The notes under the pieces are model-generated. The model saw only the letters and a list, made by a program, of their open reading frames with translations. It had not been told where the DNA came from and did not search any database. From positions 558,001-622,000 of the forward strand of contig NZ_JALEBG010000001.1 of assembly GCF_022758235.1 (NCBI RefSeq): 64,000 nt of DNA, given 5' to 3'. The translations under genes were made by a program, and so were the position numbers. This stretch comes from Pontibacter liquoris. GTDB taxonomy: Bacteria > Bacteroidota > Bacteroidia > Cytophagales > Hymenobacteraceae. Position 1 is the stretch's first letter. Every line of letters begins with the position of its first letter. Below are positions 8,461 through 15,543 of the stretch, in pieces.

Positions 8461-9219
8461 ATGAATAAAGTACGCTGCATGATTGTGGATGACGAGCCCC
8501 TGGCGCTGGATGTGCTGGAAACCTTTATCCAACGGCTGGATAACCTGGAACTGGTGTGCCGCTGCAATAACGCTGTGGATGCCTACAACTGCCTGCAAAA
8601 TGAGCACATCGATCTGATGTTTCTCGATATCCAGATGCCTAAACTCACAGGAATTGATTTTCTAAAGTCGCTGCCACAGCCGCCCAAAGTGATCTTTACC
8701 ACCGCTTACCGTGATTATGCGCTGGACAGCTATGAACTGAACGCCGTGGATTACCTGCTCAAGCCCATTGCCTTTGAGCGCTTTCTTAAAGCGGTGGCCA
8801 GGGTTACGCCACAGGAGCAGCCTAGCAGCAGGCCCACCGAAGTTGCGGCACCGGTTGCGACAGCGCCCACCGCTTCCGCCACTCCCTACCACGAAGCGTT
8901 CATTTACCTGAAAGCTGACAAGAAAATGGTAAAGGTGATGCTCTCCGAGATCCTCTACATCGAAAGCCTGAAAGACTATATCCGCGTAAAAACAGAAAGC
9001 CGCGAAATTATCTCATACCAGAAAATAAGCTTCCTGGAAGAGAAACTGCCTGCCGATAAATTCCTGCGCATTCACCGCTCCTTTATTATTGCCCTGGATA
9101 AGATTCAGGCTTTTTCGGCTACGGCTGTAGACATTGGCAAGAGCGAGATCCCCATCGGGCGCTTTTATAAAAACGAAGTCCTCCAGATCCTCGGCCAGAA
9201 CAATCTGCTGGAAAACTGA
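8461..9219 (+). CDS. LytTR-family response regulator
   Basis: A 252-aa two-component regulator. The receiver domain (1-118) has the acidic pair D10/D11, the phosphoacceptor D56 (LMFLDIQMP), the conserved Thr/Ala (FTTAYRDYA) and Lys of DYLLKPI. An Ala/Pro/Thr-rich linker (about 120-140) leads to a LytTR DNA-binding domain (about 142-250) with FIYLKADKKMVKVMLSEILY, DYIRVKTES and FLRIHRSFIIALDKI. It should be phosphorylated by the upstream LytS-type kinase and bind direct repeats at its targets. The two genes are separated by hairpin repeats, so co-transcription may be attenuated. Confidence 0.95.
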   Translation: MNKVRCMIVDDEPLALDVLETFIQRLDNLELVCRCNNAVDAYNCLQNEHIDLMFLDIQMPKLTGIDFLKSLPQPPKVIFTTAYRDYALDSYELNAVDYLLKPIAFERFLKAVARVTPQEQPSSRPTEVAAPVATAPTASATPYHEAFIYLKADKKMVKVMLSEILYIESLKDYIRVKTESREIISYQKISFLEEKLPADKFLRIHRSFIIALDKIQAFSATAVDIGKSEIPIGRFYKNEVLQILGQNNLLEN

Positions 9220-9225
9220 AAAGTT

Positions 9226-9391
9226 AGAAAGTTAAAGAGTTAGAAACTGATCCAGGTGTAACGTATAGCGATTTGTCTGGTTAAATCGTAAGTTATCTGC
9301 AACTGAAGGTAGAAGGAGGAGCAAAACGGTGTACTCATTTATAATGCTCTGGCTCTTTAACTTTTTAACTCGCTAACTTTTTAACTCACCC
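9226..9391. repeat. Inverted word-array arms between LytTR gene and unknown gene
   Basis: The left arm just after the regulator stop is built from the words AGTTAGAA and AGTTAAAG. The right arm, immediately before the next start codon, carries the reverse complements (TTTAACTTTTTAACTC, CTAACTTTTTAACTC). The roughly 100 bp between them looks unstructured. The arms could pair to form one long imperfect hairpin. Confidence 0.55.
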
Positions 9392-10432
9392 GTGTACATC
9401 TCCCGAAAGAAGATCTTTTATCCCATATCCGAAGGCCTGCGCCGATACCTGCATCACTACGACCGTGAAACAAAGTTGCCGGTGCATTACGAGGATCTGC
9501 TGCATTACACCGATTCGTTTCCATACTACGATAAGAAAGGGCAGGACACGCTGTGGGAGTCGGTAATGTATGAGCAGCAAACGCAGCAGGAGTTGAACAC
9601 CGGCCTGACGATGATCTACGCATTGCTGAAAACTGACGGCGATATGTCGGTAATGGAGCACCTCTACGTCTCGCGCATCGATTACTGCACATTTGGCAAC
9701 TCCCACCCGTGGCGGGTGCAGATCATGAACCAACTCAACGACAACTACGACTATTTTTATGTGAAACGGGCCGATGCCTCGCGCGTGTATGGCCTGGAGT
9801 TGGAGCACATCCTCTCGCCGAGCCGCATTAACTATCTGGTAGATGGCGACACGATCATTGAAGAGCATATTGCCGGCATTCCGGGCGATGTGTTTATCAA
9901 GGAGGTGCTGGAGCGCAAGGCGACCAACAAGGTGCGCATTGCCAAGGAGTTTGTGAAATTTAACGAGCGCTGTTTCATCCGGCTGCTGGGTGATATGCGC
10001 GCGTATAACTATGTGGTAGACGTGACCCCTGATTTTGAGGACGAGCAGTACCGCGTGCGCCCCATCGATTTTGATCAGCAGTCGTATGAAGGGCGCAAGA
10101 CCATGTATTTGCCGCAATTCTTTAAAGACAATAACCCCCTTGTGGCGTTGGTAACCAAACTGCTGAAACCCGAAACCGTGAAGCAGTACCAGAACGAGGA
10201 GCGCACGCTCATGTTCCGTCGCCTACGCTCGGCCCGCTATCGCCTCAAAGACCTGATCGACTGCATGCGCCGCGACACCGTCTCAACGCCGGAAAAATTA
10301 GCGCAGCTAAAAGAAGAACTGGCCCGCCACCACCATTCCAACGAATTTCTCAGATGCAACAACATGGGCGACCTGGTGCGCCTGCACCTGAAAGTTATCC
10401 TCACAAAAACGCCTAAGGGCAAGCGACTTTAG
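9392..10432 (+). CDS. Conserved hypothetical protein
   Basis: A 346-aa cytoplasmic protein I do not recognise. The start is a GTG giving (V/M)YISRKKIFYPISEG directly after the right arm of an inverted repeat; no better upstream start exists. It has no signal peptide or membrane segment and is rich in charged and aromatic residues. Visible features include NDNYDYFYVKRADASRVYG, a histidine-containing IIEEHIAGIPGDVFI, the acidic YRVRPIDFDQQSYEG, a basic C-terminal half (RTLMFRRLRSARYRLKDLID) and an HHH run near residue 311. RPIDFDQQ loosely recalls the metal-binding Asp of kinase-like folds, but that is speculation. It follows the LytTR regulator gene on the same strand. Confidence 0.75.
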   Translation: MYISRKKIFYPISEGLRRYLHHYDRETKLPVHYEDLLHYTDSFPYYDKKGQDTLWESVMYEQQTQQELNTGLTMIYALLKTDGDMSVMEHLYVSRIDYCTFGNSHPWRVQIMNQLNDNYDYFYVKRADASRVYGLELEHILSPSRINYLVDGDTIIEEHIAGIPGDVFIKEVLERKATNKVRIAKEFVKFNERCFIRLLGDMRAYNYVVDVTPDFEDEQYRVRPIDFDQQSYEGRKTMYLPQFFKDNNPLVALVTKLLKPETVKQYQNEERTLMFRRLRSARYRLKDLIDCMRRDTVSTPEKLAQLKEELARHHHSNEFLRCNNMGDLVRLHLKVILTKTPKGKRL

Positions 10433-10507
10433 GTGCCAAATTAAGTATAAGGACAGCATATCTGTCTGGTTTCTAAGTATAACTGGCTTAGCTCAAGCCT
10501 TACAAAT

Positions 10508-10533
10508 CATCCCCCTGCCCCCTTCAAAGGGAA
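10508..10533 (+). repeat. CATCCCCC(T/G)CCCCCTTC repeat module, left arm
   Basis: This is a solo copy of the C-rich palindromic module also found inside the composite elements at 49213, 54152 and 60305. Here the 3' half is shortened to AAAGGGAAC. It faces an inverted copy 90 bp away. Confidence 0.65.
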
Positions 10534-10622
10534 CAATTTCTGCTATTGTTATTTATACTTTATACTTCGTTGTGGCTTTGCCTTGCAGGTAGAAAATGCT
10601 GTTGTTGAATGCTTTTACTGAT

Positions 10623-10652
10623 GTCCCCCTTTCGAAGGGGGAAGGGGGATGA
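10623..10652 (-). repeat. CCCCCTTC repeat module, right arm (inverted)
   Basis: GTCCCCCTTTCGAAGGGGG followed by AAGGGGGATGA is the reverse complement of the module at 10508. Internally it is itself a hairpin (CCCCCTTTCGAAGGGGG). Together the two copies form inverted arms around AT-rich DNA. Confidence 0.65.
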
Positions 10653-10735
10653 TATCCAGTAGCAGCAGTGCCCGTCACATTTCTGAAAGGTAGCTGAATT
10701 GCACAAAGTATAATTCACTCACTAACAACCACGCC

Positions 10736-11113
10736 TTACAGCCTCTCCAGGTCTTTTCGGGTACGCTCGCTATCGGGCAGGTTGCCGGTGTTTAGGGTGG
10801 CAGCCGGCTCAAACATCAGCACCTGGGCTTCCTCGCTGGCTACCGGCTTGTGTTCTACGCCGCGCGGCACAATGATGCATTCGCCCGGCTGCAGGGTTAC
10901 TACTTTGTCGCGGAAGTGCAGCTCGAACTCGCCTTTAATCACCATAAAAAATTCGTCTTCGTTTTCGTGGTGGTGCCACTCAAAAGGGCCCAGGAACCGG
11001 GCGATCTTGACCTGCTGGCCGTTCAGTTCCCCAATTACGCGCGGGTTCCAGTGGTCGCTGAACAAACTGAACTTCTCGGCAATGTTTATTTTCGTTATTT
11101 CCGACTTTTCCAT
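10736..11113 (-). CDS. Cupin-domain protein
   Basis: A 125-aa single-domain cupin (cupin_2), a small metal-binding beta-barrel. Cupin motif 1 is visible as WHHHENEDEFFMVIKGEFEL, giving candidate metal ligands H47/H49, E54 and, from motif 2 (PGECIIVPRGVEHKP), H88. The site therefore looks intact, but substrate or enzymatic activity cannot be inferred. The N-terminus (INIAEKFSLFSDHWNPRVIG) is typical of Bacteroidota stand-alone cupins. It is divergent from the small Cys-containing gene at 11212, sharing the intergenic space that carries that gene's promoter. Confidence 0.9.
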   Translation of the reverse strand: MEKSEITKINIAEKFSLFSDHWNPRVIGELNGQQVKIARFLGPFEWHHHENEDEFFMVIKGEFELHFRDKVVTLQPGECIIVPRGVEHKPVASEEAQVLMFEPAATLNTGNLPDSERTRKDLERL

Positions 11114-11140
11114 ATAAGTGATTTATATCATCTGTTTTTA

Positions 11141-11172
11141 TTTGGACTGATTCTAAATAGATACTACCTTTG
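11141..11172 (+). promoter_or_regulatory. Bacteroidota-type promoter TTTG-N20-TACCTTTG
   Basis: TTTG at 11141-11144 and TACCTTTG at 11165-11172 are separated by 20 bases, matching the -33/-7 pattern of Bacteroidota housekeeping promoters. Transcription would begin near 11178, about 34 nt before the ATG at 11212. Confidence 0.75.
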
Positions 11173-11211
11173 TAGCAGATAGTTTTCAGGAAAGTGAAGA
11201 TAAAAGAGAAG

Positions 11212-11562
11212 ATGCAGACCGCCACCGCCTTAGCCGAAATTTATACTTCCGAAGCAGGAGCCGTTTACCAGTGTGACCGGCAAAACCGCCTTTTGCTATC
11301 GTATGGCGGAGCGCTTACCGTCATGAAGCTGGATGCTTTCCTGCGCCTGAAAAGAACTGTAGACAGCATCAGCCTGCACGAGATGGCTGCCAGCACCAGC
11401 CGCAGCGCTGACCTGGAGATTGTAACCGTATGCGGCTGTGAGCGCTGTTTTATACTTGACTTGCCGCAACTACTGGCCTTTAAAGAACTGCTGGATGGTG
11501 CCAAGTTCATGCTCTCGCTTAACAGTGTGCTGCACGAGTGCCTGCAAACAGCAGTGGCTTAA
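11212..11562 (+). CDS. Small conserved hypothetical protein with CGCERC motif
   Basis: A 116-aa cytoplasmic protein that I cannot name with confidence; it resembles short Bacteroidota proteins that end in a leucine-rich LLDGAKFMLSLNSVL segment. The ATG at 11212 is preferred over a GTG at 11194. A cysteine near the start (VYQCDRQNRLLLSYGG) and the central VTVCGCERCF (CxCxxC) could bind a metal or Fe-S cluster. It has its own clear promoter, is followed by a terminator, and sits directly upstream of ferritin, so a link with iron handling is an attractive but unproven inference. A rival explanation is a purely structural thiol-containing protein. Confidence 0.7.
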   Translation: MQTATALAEIYTSEAGAVYQCDRQNRLLLSYGGALTVMKLDAFLRLKRTVDSISLHEMAASTSRSADLEIVTVCGCERCFILDLPQLLAFKELLDGAKFMLSLNSVLHECLQTAVA

Positions 11563-11587
11563 CAGTGTTATACTTCCTGTTTTTTAG

Positions 11588-11614
11588 AAAGCACGGCATG
11601 CGTCGTGCTTTTTT
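11588..11614 (+). terminator. Rho-independent terminator after the CGCERC gene
   Basis: AAAGCACG (11588-11595) pairs with CGTGCTTT (11604-11611) and runs into a T-tract. It separates the small gene from ferritin, so ferritin is probably transcribed on its own. Confidence 0.8.
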
Positions 11615-11739
11615 ATTTAGAATCAAATCATATAGCCATCTGGCAGCCGGCAGGCACAACAAAATTCTCTTAAGGCAGTATCATAAGGGAGGTACACAGG
11701 TGGTACCAAGTAGATGCATTGCATGTAACCTGAGCCCTT

Positions 11740-12276
11740 ATGAAAGACTTACTGAGACTACGGACATCCCTGACAGAGGAAATAGAACTGGCCCTGAACA
11801 GCCAGATAAAAATGGAAGCTGAATCATCGGCCATTTACCTGGCCATGTCGAGCTGGTGCGACCGCAATGGCTTTGACTTTAGCGCCGGCTATTTTAAAAA
11901 GCAGTCGGATGAGGAGCGGGAGCATATGCTGCGCCTCTTTAAATTTGTGTCGGATATGGGTGGCCGGGCGGTTTCGCCGGAAATAACCAACATACAGGTA
12001 GAATTTGAATCGTTCCGGAATGTGTTTGAGCAGGCGCTGCAGCAGGAAATTGCTGTTACGCAGTCGTTCAACCGGATTGCAGACCAATGCCAGAAAATGA
12101 AGGATTACGTTACCTTCAGCTTTTTGCAGTGGTTCCTGAAAGAGCAGATCGAAGAAGAATATGTGGCCCGTCGCGCGTTGGAGTTGTTTGAAGTGATTGG
12201 GGAAGAAGGCACCGGCCAGTATGAAATAGATAAACGCGTACCAAAAATTACGTATGAAAAAACCTATGAATACTAG
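11740..12276 (+). CDS. Ferritin (FtnA-type, non-haem)
   Basis: A 178-aa bacterial ferritin, a 24-subunit iron-storage cage that oxidises Fe(II). The four-helix bundle is complete and the ferroxidase residues align with E. coli FtnA: E26, Y33, E59, H62 (EEREHM), E103 (QQEIAVTQ) and Q136 (WFLKEQIEEE). The C-terminal tail (VPKITYEKTYEY) is longer and tyrosine-rich compared with FtnA. It lies between a terminator at 11588 and a bidirectional terminator at 12302. Neighbouring CxCxxC and 2Fe-2S proteins suggest a small iron/redox neighbourhood. Confidence 0.96.
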   Translation: MKDLLRLRTSLTEEIELALNSQIKMEAESSAIYLAMSSWCDRNGFDFSAGYFKKQSDEEREHMLRLFKFVSDMGGRAVSPEITNIQVEFESFRNVFEQALQQEIAVTQSFNRIADQCQKMKDYVTFSFLQWFLKEQIEEEYVARRALELFEVIGEEGTGQYEIDKRVPKITYEKTYEY

Positions 12277-12301
12277 CGCCTGTACAAAATAGAACTATGT
12301 T

Positions 12302-12335
12302 AAAGCCTTTGGAGAACATCCAAAGGCTTTTTTTA
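12302..12335. terminator. Bidirectional terminator between ferritin and ferredoxin genes
   Basis: AAAGCCTTTGG (12302-12312) pairs with CCAAAGGCTTT (12320-12330), followed by a T-run. With convergent genes on both sides it can serve either strand; its right end abuts the ferredoxin stop codon. Confidence 0.85.
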
Positions 12336-12623
12336 GGTGCTTTCTTTCGGGTTCCGGTGGATAATATGTTCCTGAAAGGCTTCTTTCGCTTTCTCGTCCG
12401 TCATTTGCGGCAGCCAGGCATTATCGGGCTGCATGGCTACGACAGGGGCAAAGTCGCAGCGGTCGGTGCAGTCGGTCTTGATCACTTCCACTTTGTCTTT
12501 TAAGCCCATCTCCTTGATCATACTTCTGAAAAGCTTGCTTAGGTCTTTGCCGCCTTTCTTCTTGCACTTGCTGCCGGTGCACACATAAATCACTTTATCC
12601 GGCGCGTTAAAACTTTTGCTCAT
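12333..12623 (-). CDS. Thioredoxin-like (2Fe-2S) ferredoxin
   Basis: A 96-aa protein of the thioredoxin-like [2Fe-2S] ferredoxin family. The start giving MSKSFNAPDKVIYVCTGSKC is chosen because homologues begin just before the first cysteine; longer in-frame starts reach 12764 but would overlap the neighbouring terminator. The four cluster cysteines are C15, C20 (CTGSKC), C52 and C56 (CTDRC), in the correct spacing. It is a cytoplasmic electron carrier, likely (2Fe-2S)-binding; its redox partner is unknown. It converges with ferritin. Confidence 0.9.
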   Translation of the reverse strand: MSKSFNAPDKVIYVCTGSKCKKKGGKDLSKLFRSMIKEMGLKDKVEVIKTDCTDRCDFAPVVAMQPDNAWLPQMTDEKAKEAFQEHIIHRNPKEST

Positions 12624-12714
12624 GCCATGGTTTACGCATTTGGGGCCAGGTATAGCTAACCGCTGCGCCATACTTTGGTAGTGAGCAAGTATAATCCCTT
12701 GATTTTGAAGGCAT

Positions 12715-12750
12715 AAAAATGCCCCGGCTTGCAAGGACCGGGGCATTTTT
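12715..12750. terminator. Terminator after the M28 peptidase gene
   Basis: AAAAATGCCCCGG (12715-12727) pairs with CCGGGGCATTTTT (12738-12750). It lies about 20 bp beyond the stop of the minus-strand M28 peptidase and before the ferredoxin start. Confidence 0.88.
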
Positions 12751-12772
12751 ATAAAGGAAAGCAAGCCTGTTG

Positions 12773-14329
12773 TTACAGATTTTCTTTAGGCTGCGGAAGC
12801 GGTTTGCGAGGCAGCTTTTTATCACGCATTGCCGTGTTATACACCAATGAGGCCACAATGGTCGCGGCTTGCTTCAGGTCGTCGGCCTGCAGGCGCTCGA
12901 AGGTGTCCTGGTTCGTATGGTGCGTGCGGGTGTCGTAATCTAACTCATCCTGAATAAACTGGAAGCCCGGTAAGCCGACCGCATCAAAAGCCAGGTGGTC
13001 GGTGCCGCCGGTGTTGCGGATGGTGATCGTGGCGGCATCCAGGTCATAGAAAGGCGCCAGCCAGGCCGCCATAGTCGGGCGCACAGCGTCGTTGCCCTGC
13101 AGGTAAATGCCCCGGATCTTACCTGTGCCATTGTCCAAGTTATAGTAAGCGGCTAGTTTTTCGTGCTCTTTGGTCAGCTTCATGGTAGCCGGGTCTCCGA
13201 AGTGTTGCTTTACATATCCCCTGGAACCGTGCAGGCCCTGCTCTTCGCCGCTCCACAAGGCAATGCGAATGGTGCGTCGTGGTTTTACGCCCATGGTCTG
13301 AAGGATGCGCACCGCTTCCATCATCACGGCTACGCCGGCCGCATTGTCGGTGGCGCCGGTAGCAGCATGCCACGAGTCGATGTGGCCGCCCAGCATCACC
13401 ACTTCGTCCTTCAGCTTTTTGTCTGTGCCGGGTATTTCGGCGATCACATTATAACCTTTGGTATCGTTAGTGAAAAATTTGGTTTGGGTTTCTAGTTCCA
13501 GTTCCACGGGTTTGTCGGCTTTCAGCAGGCGCACCAGGCGCAGGTAATCTTCTGTTCCCATTTCCAGTTCCGGAAGCACAGGCTGGGCATCGGCTGCATA
13601 CGACGCGCCGTTGCTGGTGCGGTGCGTGCCATTGTCGCCGCCCCTGGTGCTGAGCACCGCGGCTGCGCCCTCCGCTTTGAAGAACTCGGTTGCTTTGTTG
13701 AGCAGGGCCAGGCGGGCACGGTATTCAGCAATGCGCTCGGGCGTCCAGGTGCTGGCGCTGGTGGTTGCTTCCGGGCTTTTGGTCATTTCCTGCAGCTCGG
13801 CTTCGGTATAGCGTTTGGCGTCGGCCTCAAAATGCGGCTTCAGCTCGGTGGTATTGTCGGTGAGCACAATTTTGCCTTTCAGCTGGCCTTTATATTGCTG
13901 CAGGTCTTCTTCTTTGGTGATCTTTACCAGCACTGCTTTGGCTTTTACGGCACCGTTGGTGCCCGGTGTCCAGGCTTTGGGGGTGGCTATCAGCGGTTGG
14001 TAGTAGGGGGCTGTCATGGCGATGTAGGATTTCTCTATTTCCCAGCCTTTGCCAAAATCACCCCAGGCTTCGAGGTGGGCATTCTTCAGGCCCCAGCTGG
14101 TTAGCTGGTCTTTTGCCCATTCTTCGGCGCGCAGCAGTCCGGGAGAGCCTGTCAGGCGGGGACCGGACACATCTGTCAGGTAAAAAGCCGTTTCCATTAC
14201 TTTGGAGTTTTTGAGGCCTTCTGCCTTGATGCGGTGCACCATGTCCAGGTTTACGGGTTCCTGCTGGGCATAAGCGCCGGCCGAAAGCTGCAGGCCCAGG
14301 GCCAGTAGGAGTAAAGATCTTTTGTTCAT
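12773..14329 (-). CDS. Secreted M28-family zinc peptidase (carboxypeptidase Q-like)
   Basis: A 518-aa exported co-catalytic zinc peptidase. A signal peptide (1-21, ending GAYAQ) is followed by an inserted PA-type domain (about 120-290) and the M28 core (about 300-500). The five zinc ligands of the family are visible in order: H in GGHIDSWH, D in GATDNAAG, E in GEEQGLHGS (preceded by the catalytic-base Glu), D in YYNLDNGTG and H in NTGGTDHLAF. The PA domain plus core matches the carboxypeptidase Q / aminopeptidase subgroup that trims peptides in the periplasm. A strong terminator follows; no operon partner. Confidence 0.95.
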   Translation of the reverse strand: MNKRSLLLLALGLQLSAGAYAQQEPVNLDMVHRIKAEGLKNSKVMETAFYLTDVSGPRLTGSPGLLRAEEWAKDQLTSWGLKNAHLEAWGDFGKGWEIEKSYIAMTAPYYQPLIATPKAWTPGTNGAVKAKAVLVKITKEEDLQQYKGQLKGKIVLTDNTTELKPHFEADAKRYTEAELQEMTKSPEATTSASTWTPERIAEYRARLALLNKATEFFKAEGAAAVLSTRGGDNGTHRTSNGASYAADAQPVLPELEMGTEDYLRLVRLLKADKPVELELETQTKFFTNDTKGYNVIAEIPGTDKKLKDEVVMLGGHIDSWHAATGATDNAAGVAVMMEAVRILQTMGVKPRRTIRIALWSGEEQGLHGSRGYVKQHFGDPATMKLTKEHEKLAAYYNLDNGTGKIRGIYLQGNDAVRPTMAAWLAPFYDLDAATITIRNTGGTDHLAFDAVGLPGFQFIQDELDYDTRTHHTNQDTFERLQADDLKQAATIVASLVYNTAMRDKKLPRKPLPQPKENL

Positions 14330-14366
14330 CTCTTGTAGGTTAGTTGGTGAGGTTTAGGTTAGCAGG

Positions 14367-14394
14367 TATAAGTATAAGTATAAGTATAAGTATA
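14367..14394. repeat. TATAAG hexamer tandem repeat
   Basis: Four and two-thirds perfect copies of TATAAG lie 38 bp upstream of the M28 peptidase start. The unit is a register of the AAGTATAA word that is scattered through the whole window, here arranged head to tail. Confidence 0.9.
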
Positions 14395-14429
14395 CCGGCA
14401 GGAAAGATAGCATTTAAATCCGGCTAATG

Positions 14430-15230
14430 TCAAGTAAGGGGCAGCCTGCCTGCGCCCAAGCCTTTCCGGATCGCTTTTTCCAGGGGCATATAGGTATTGT
14501 CGGGGCGTTGCAGCTGGCATGCGCGGGCCGGATAGAGCGGCGGCTGGGCCATAAACCGCGGTGAGCTGCCATGATGCGCCTGGGCGGCATGCACCAGAAA
14601 AGGATGGCAGAGGTATACGGTGCCGGCCTTGCCTGTGGCACTCACTTCTGTGCCAACAGAGGCTGGAGGCAGGTTAGCGGCAATTTCCCGGCATGTCAGG
14701 CCTGCTTCTCCTGCCGGGGCCAGCAGGCGGGCTATCCCCAGGTGCGACCTTGGCCGCAATCGGGTGGGCGCATCACGCTCGGTGACATCCGAAAAAAGAA
14801 ACAGCAGCAGCAGTGCCCTGTCTTTGGAGAAGACATTCACCCGCCACGAAAGAAAATCATCCGGCGCATCGCCCGGAAAGCTGGCGTCTACATGCCAGCC
14901 GGTATCATTGGGAAGCTGGGAGCTGGGGAAGCGCACCGGAAAAGTACCGAGGCTGTGGCGGGGAAGCCAGTTGCCCCGGCCCACCAGCTGATCAAAGGCG
15001 GCGTGCAGCAAAGGCGTGTTGGCGGCTTGCCGGAAAGGCTCCTGCGCATAATCTCCCAGCCGGATAACAGGCTGCGTCCATGTGGCGGGGTCATCGGGCG
15101 CACAGCCAGTGTCCTGCCAAAGTATGCTGCGGCAACGGGCTGCCAGCTCTTCCGGAAAAGCATAATTCAACCGGGTATATCCCTGGTTAATGAACTGCCG
15201 GATCTGATCTTTGCTGAGTGCCGGTTTCAT
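14430..15230 (-). CDS. Phytanoyl-CoA dioxygenase (PhyH) family protein
   Basis: A 266-aa Fe(II)/2-oxoglutarate-dependent oxygenase of the PhyH family. The iron facial triad is visible: H-x-D in DTGWHVDASF (near 112-114) and the distal His in LCHPFLVHAAQ, with a following Arg (SPRFMAQPPLY) suited to bind 2-oxoglutarate. The PRSHLG-like motif (RLRPRSHLGIARLL) is a family hallmark. Length is normal. Substrate unknown; the gene is monocistronic on the minus strand and divergent from the M13 peptidase. Confidence 0.9.
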   Translation of the reverse strand: MKPALSKDQIRQFINQGYTRLNYAFPEELAARCRSILWQDTGCAPDDPATWTQPVIRLGDYAQEPFRQAANTPLLHAAFDQLVGRGNWLPRHSLGTFPVRFPSSQLPNDTGWHVDASFPGDAPDDFLSWRVNVFSKDRALLLLFLFSDVTERDAPTRLRPRSHLGIARLLAPAGEAGLTCREIAANLPPASVGTEVSATGKAGTVYLCHPFLVHAAQAHHGSSPRFMAQPPLYPARACQLQRPDNTYMPLEKAIRKGLGAGRLPLT

Positions 15231-15543
15231 TTTCCTGCTTTAAAATAGGTAGCATGCATAAGATAGGACCTTGCCGTTTGCGGGAAGCCCGGAAATATGC
15301 TCAGGCAGTCAGCCAACTGCCGTATTGCATTTGGCTGCCGGTATTTATCTTGTTTGTTTCTGGGCTATAATCTCAACGGTATAACACAGCTGCCGTATAG
15401 GTAGTTGCAGATTACGTATTTATACTCAGATACGTTTGCACTAAAATGGAATTGCCTCCAAGTATAAATAAACTTATTACTTTTGAACTACCTCACCTTG
15501 AAATTCTATAAATTGATATACTGATCTAATTAAAGCAGATTTT
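15231..15543. other. Divergent intergenic region with two candidate -7 elements
   Basis: TACGTTTG (15431-15438) and TACTTTTG (15478-15485) match TAnnTTTG on the plus strand. Each has a TTG upstream, but at a spacing of about 23, longer than usual. Either could drive the M13 peptidase. No small gene or other repeat is visible. Confidence 0.45.

Larger units (their letters stand above)
10433..10735. other. Gene-free stretch with a facing pair of CCCCCTTC repeats
   Basis: This 303-bp stretch lies between convergent genes and holds no credible gene. It carries several AAGTATAA/TTATACTT words and two facing copies of the C-rich repeat module (10508-10533 and 10623-10652), which could fold against each other as the joint 3' end of the flanking genes. 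Confidence 0.6.

Noticed and set aside
9386-10117. 243-codon minus-strand open frame
   Set aside because: Antisense to the 346-aa gene. The plus frame has more natural composition and follows the orientation of neighbours, although both are of unknown family.
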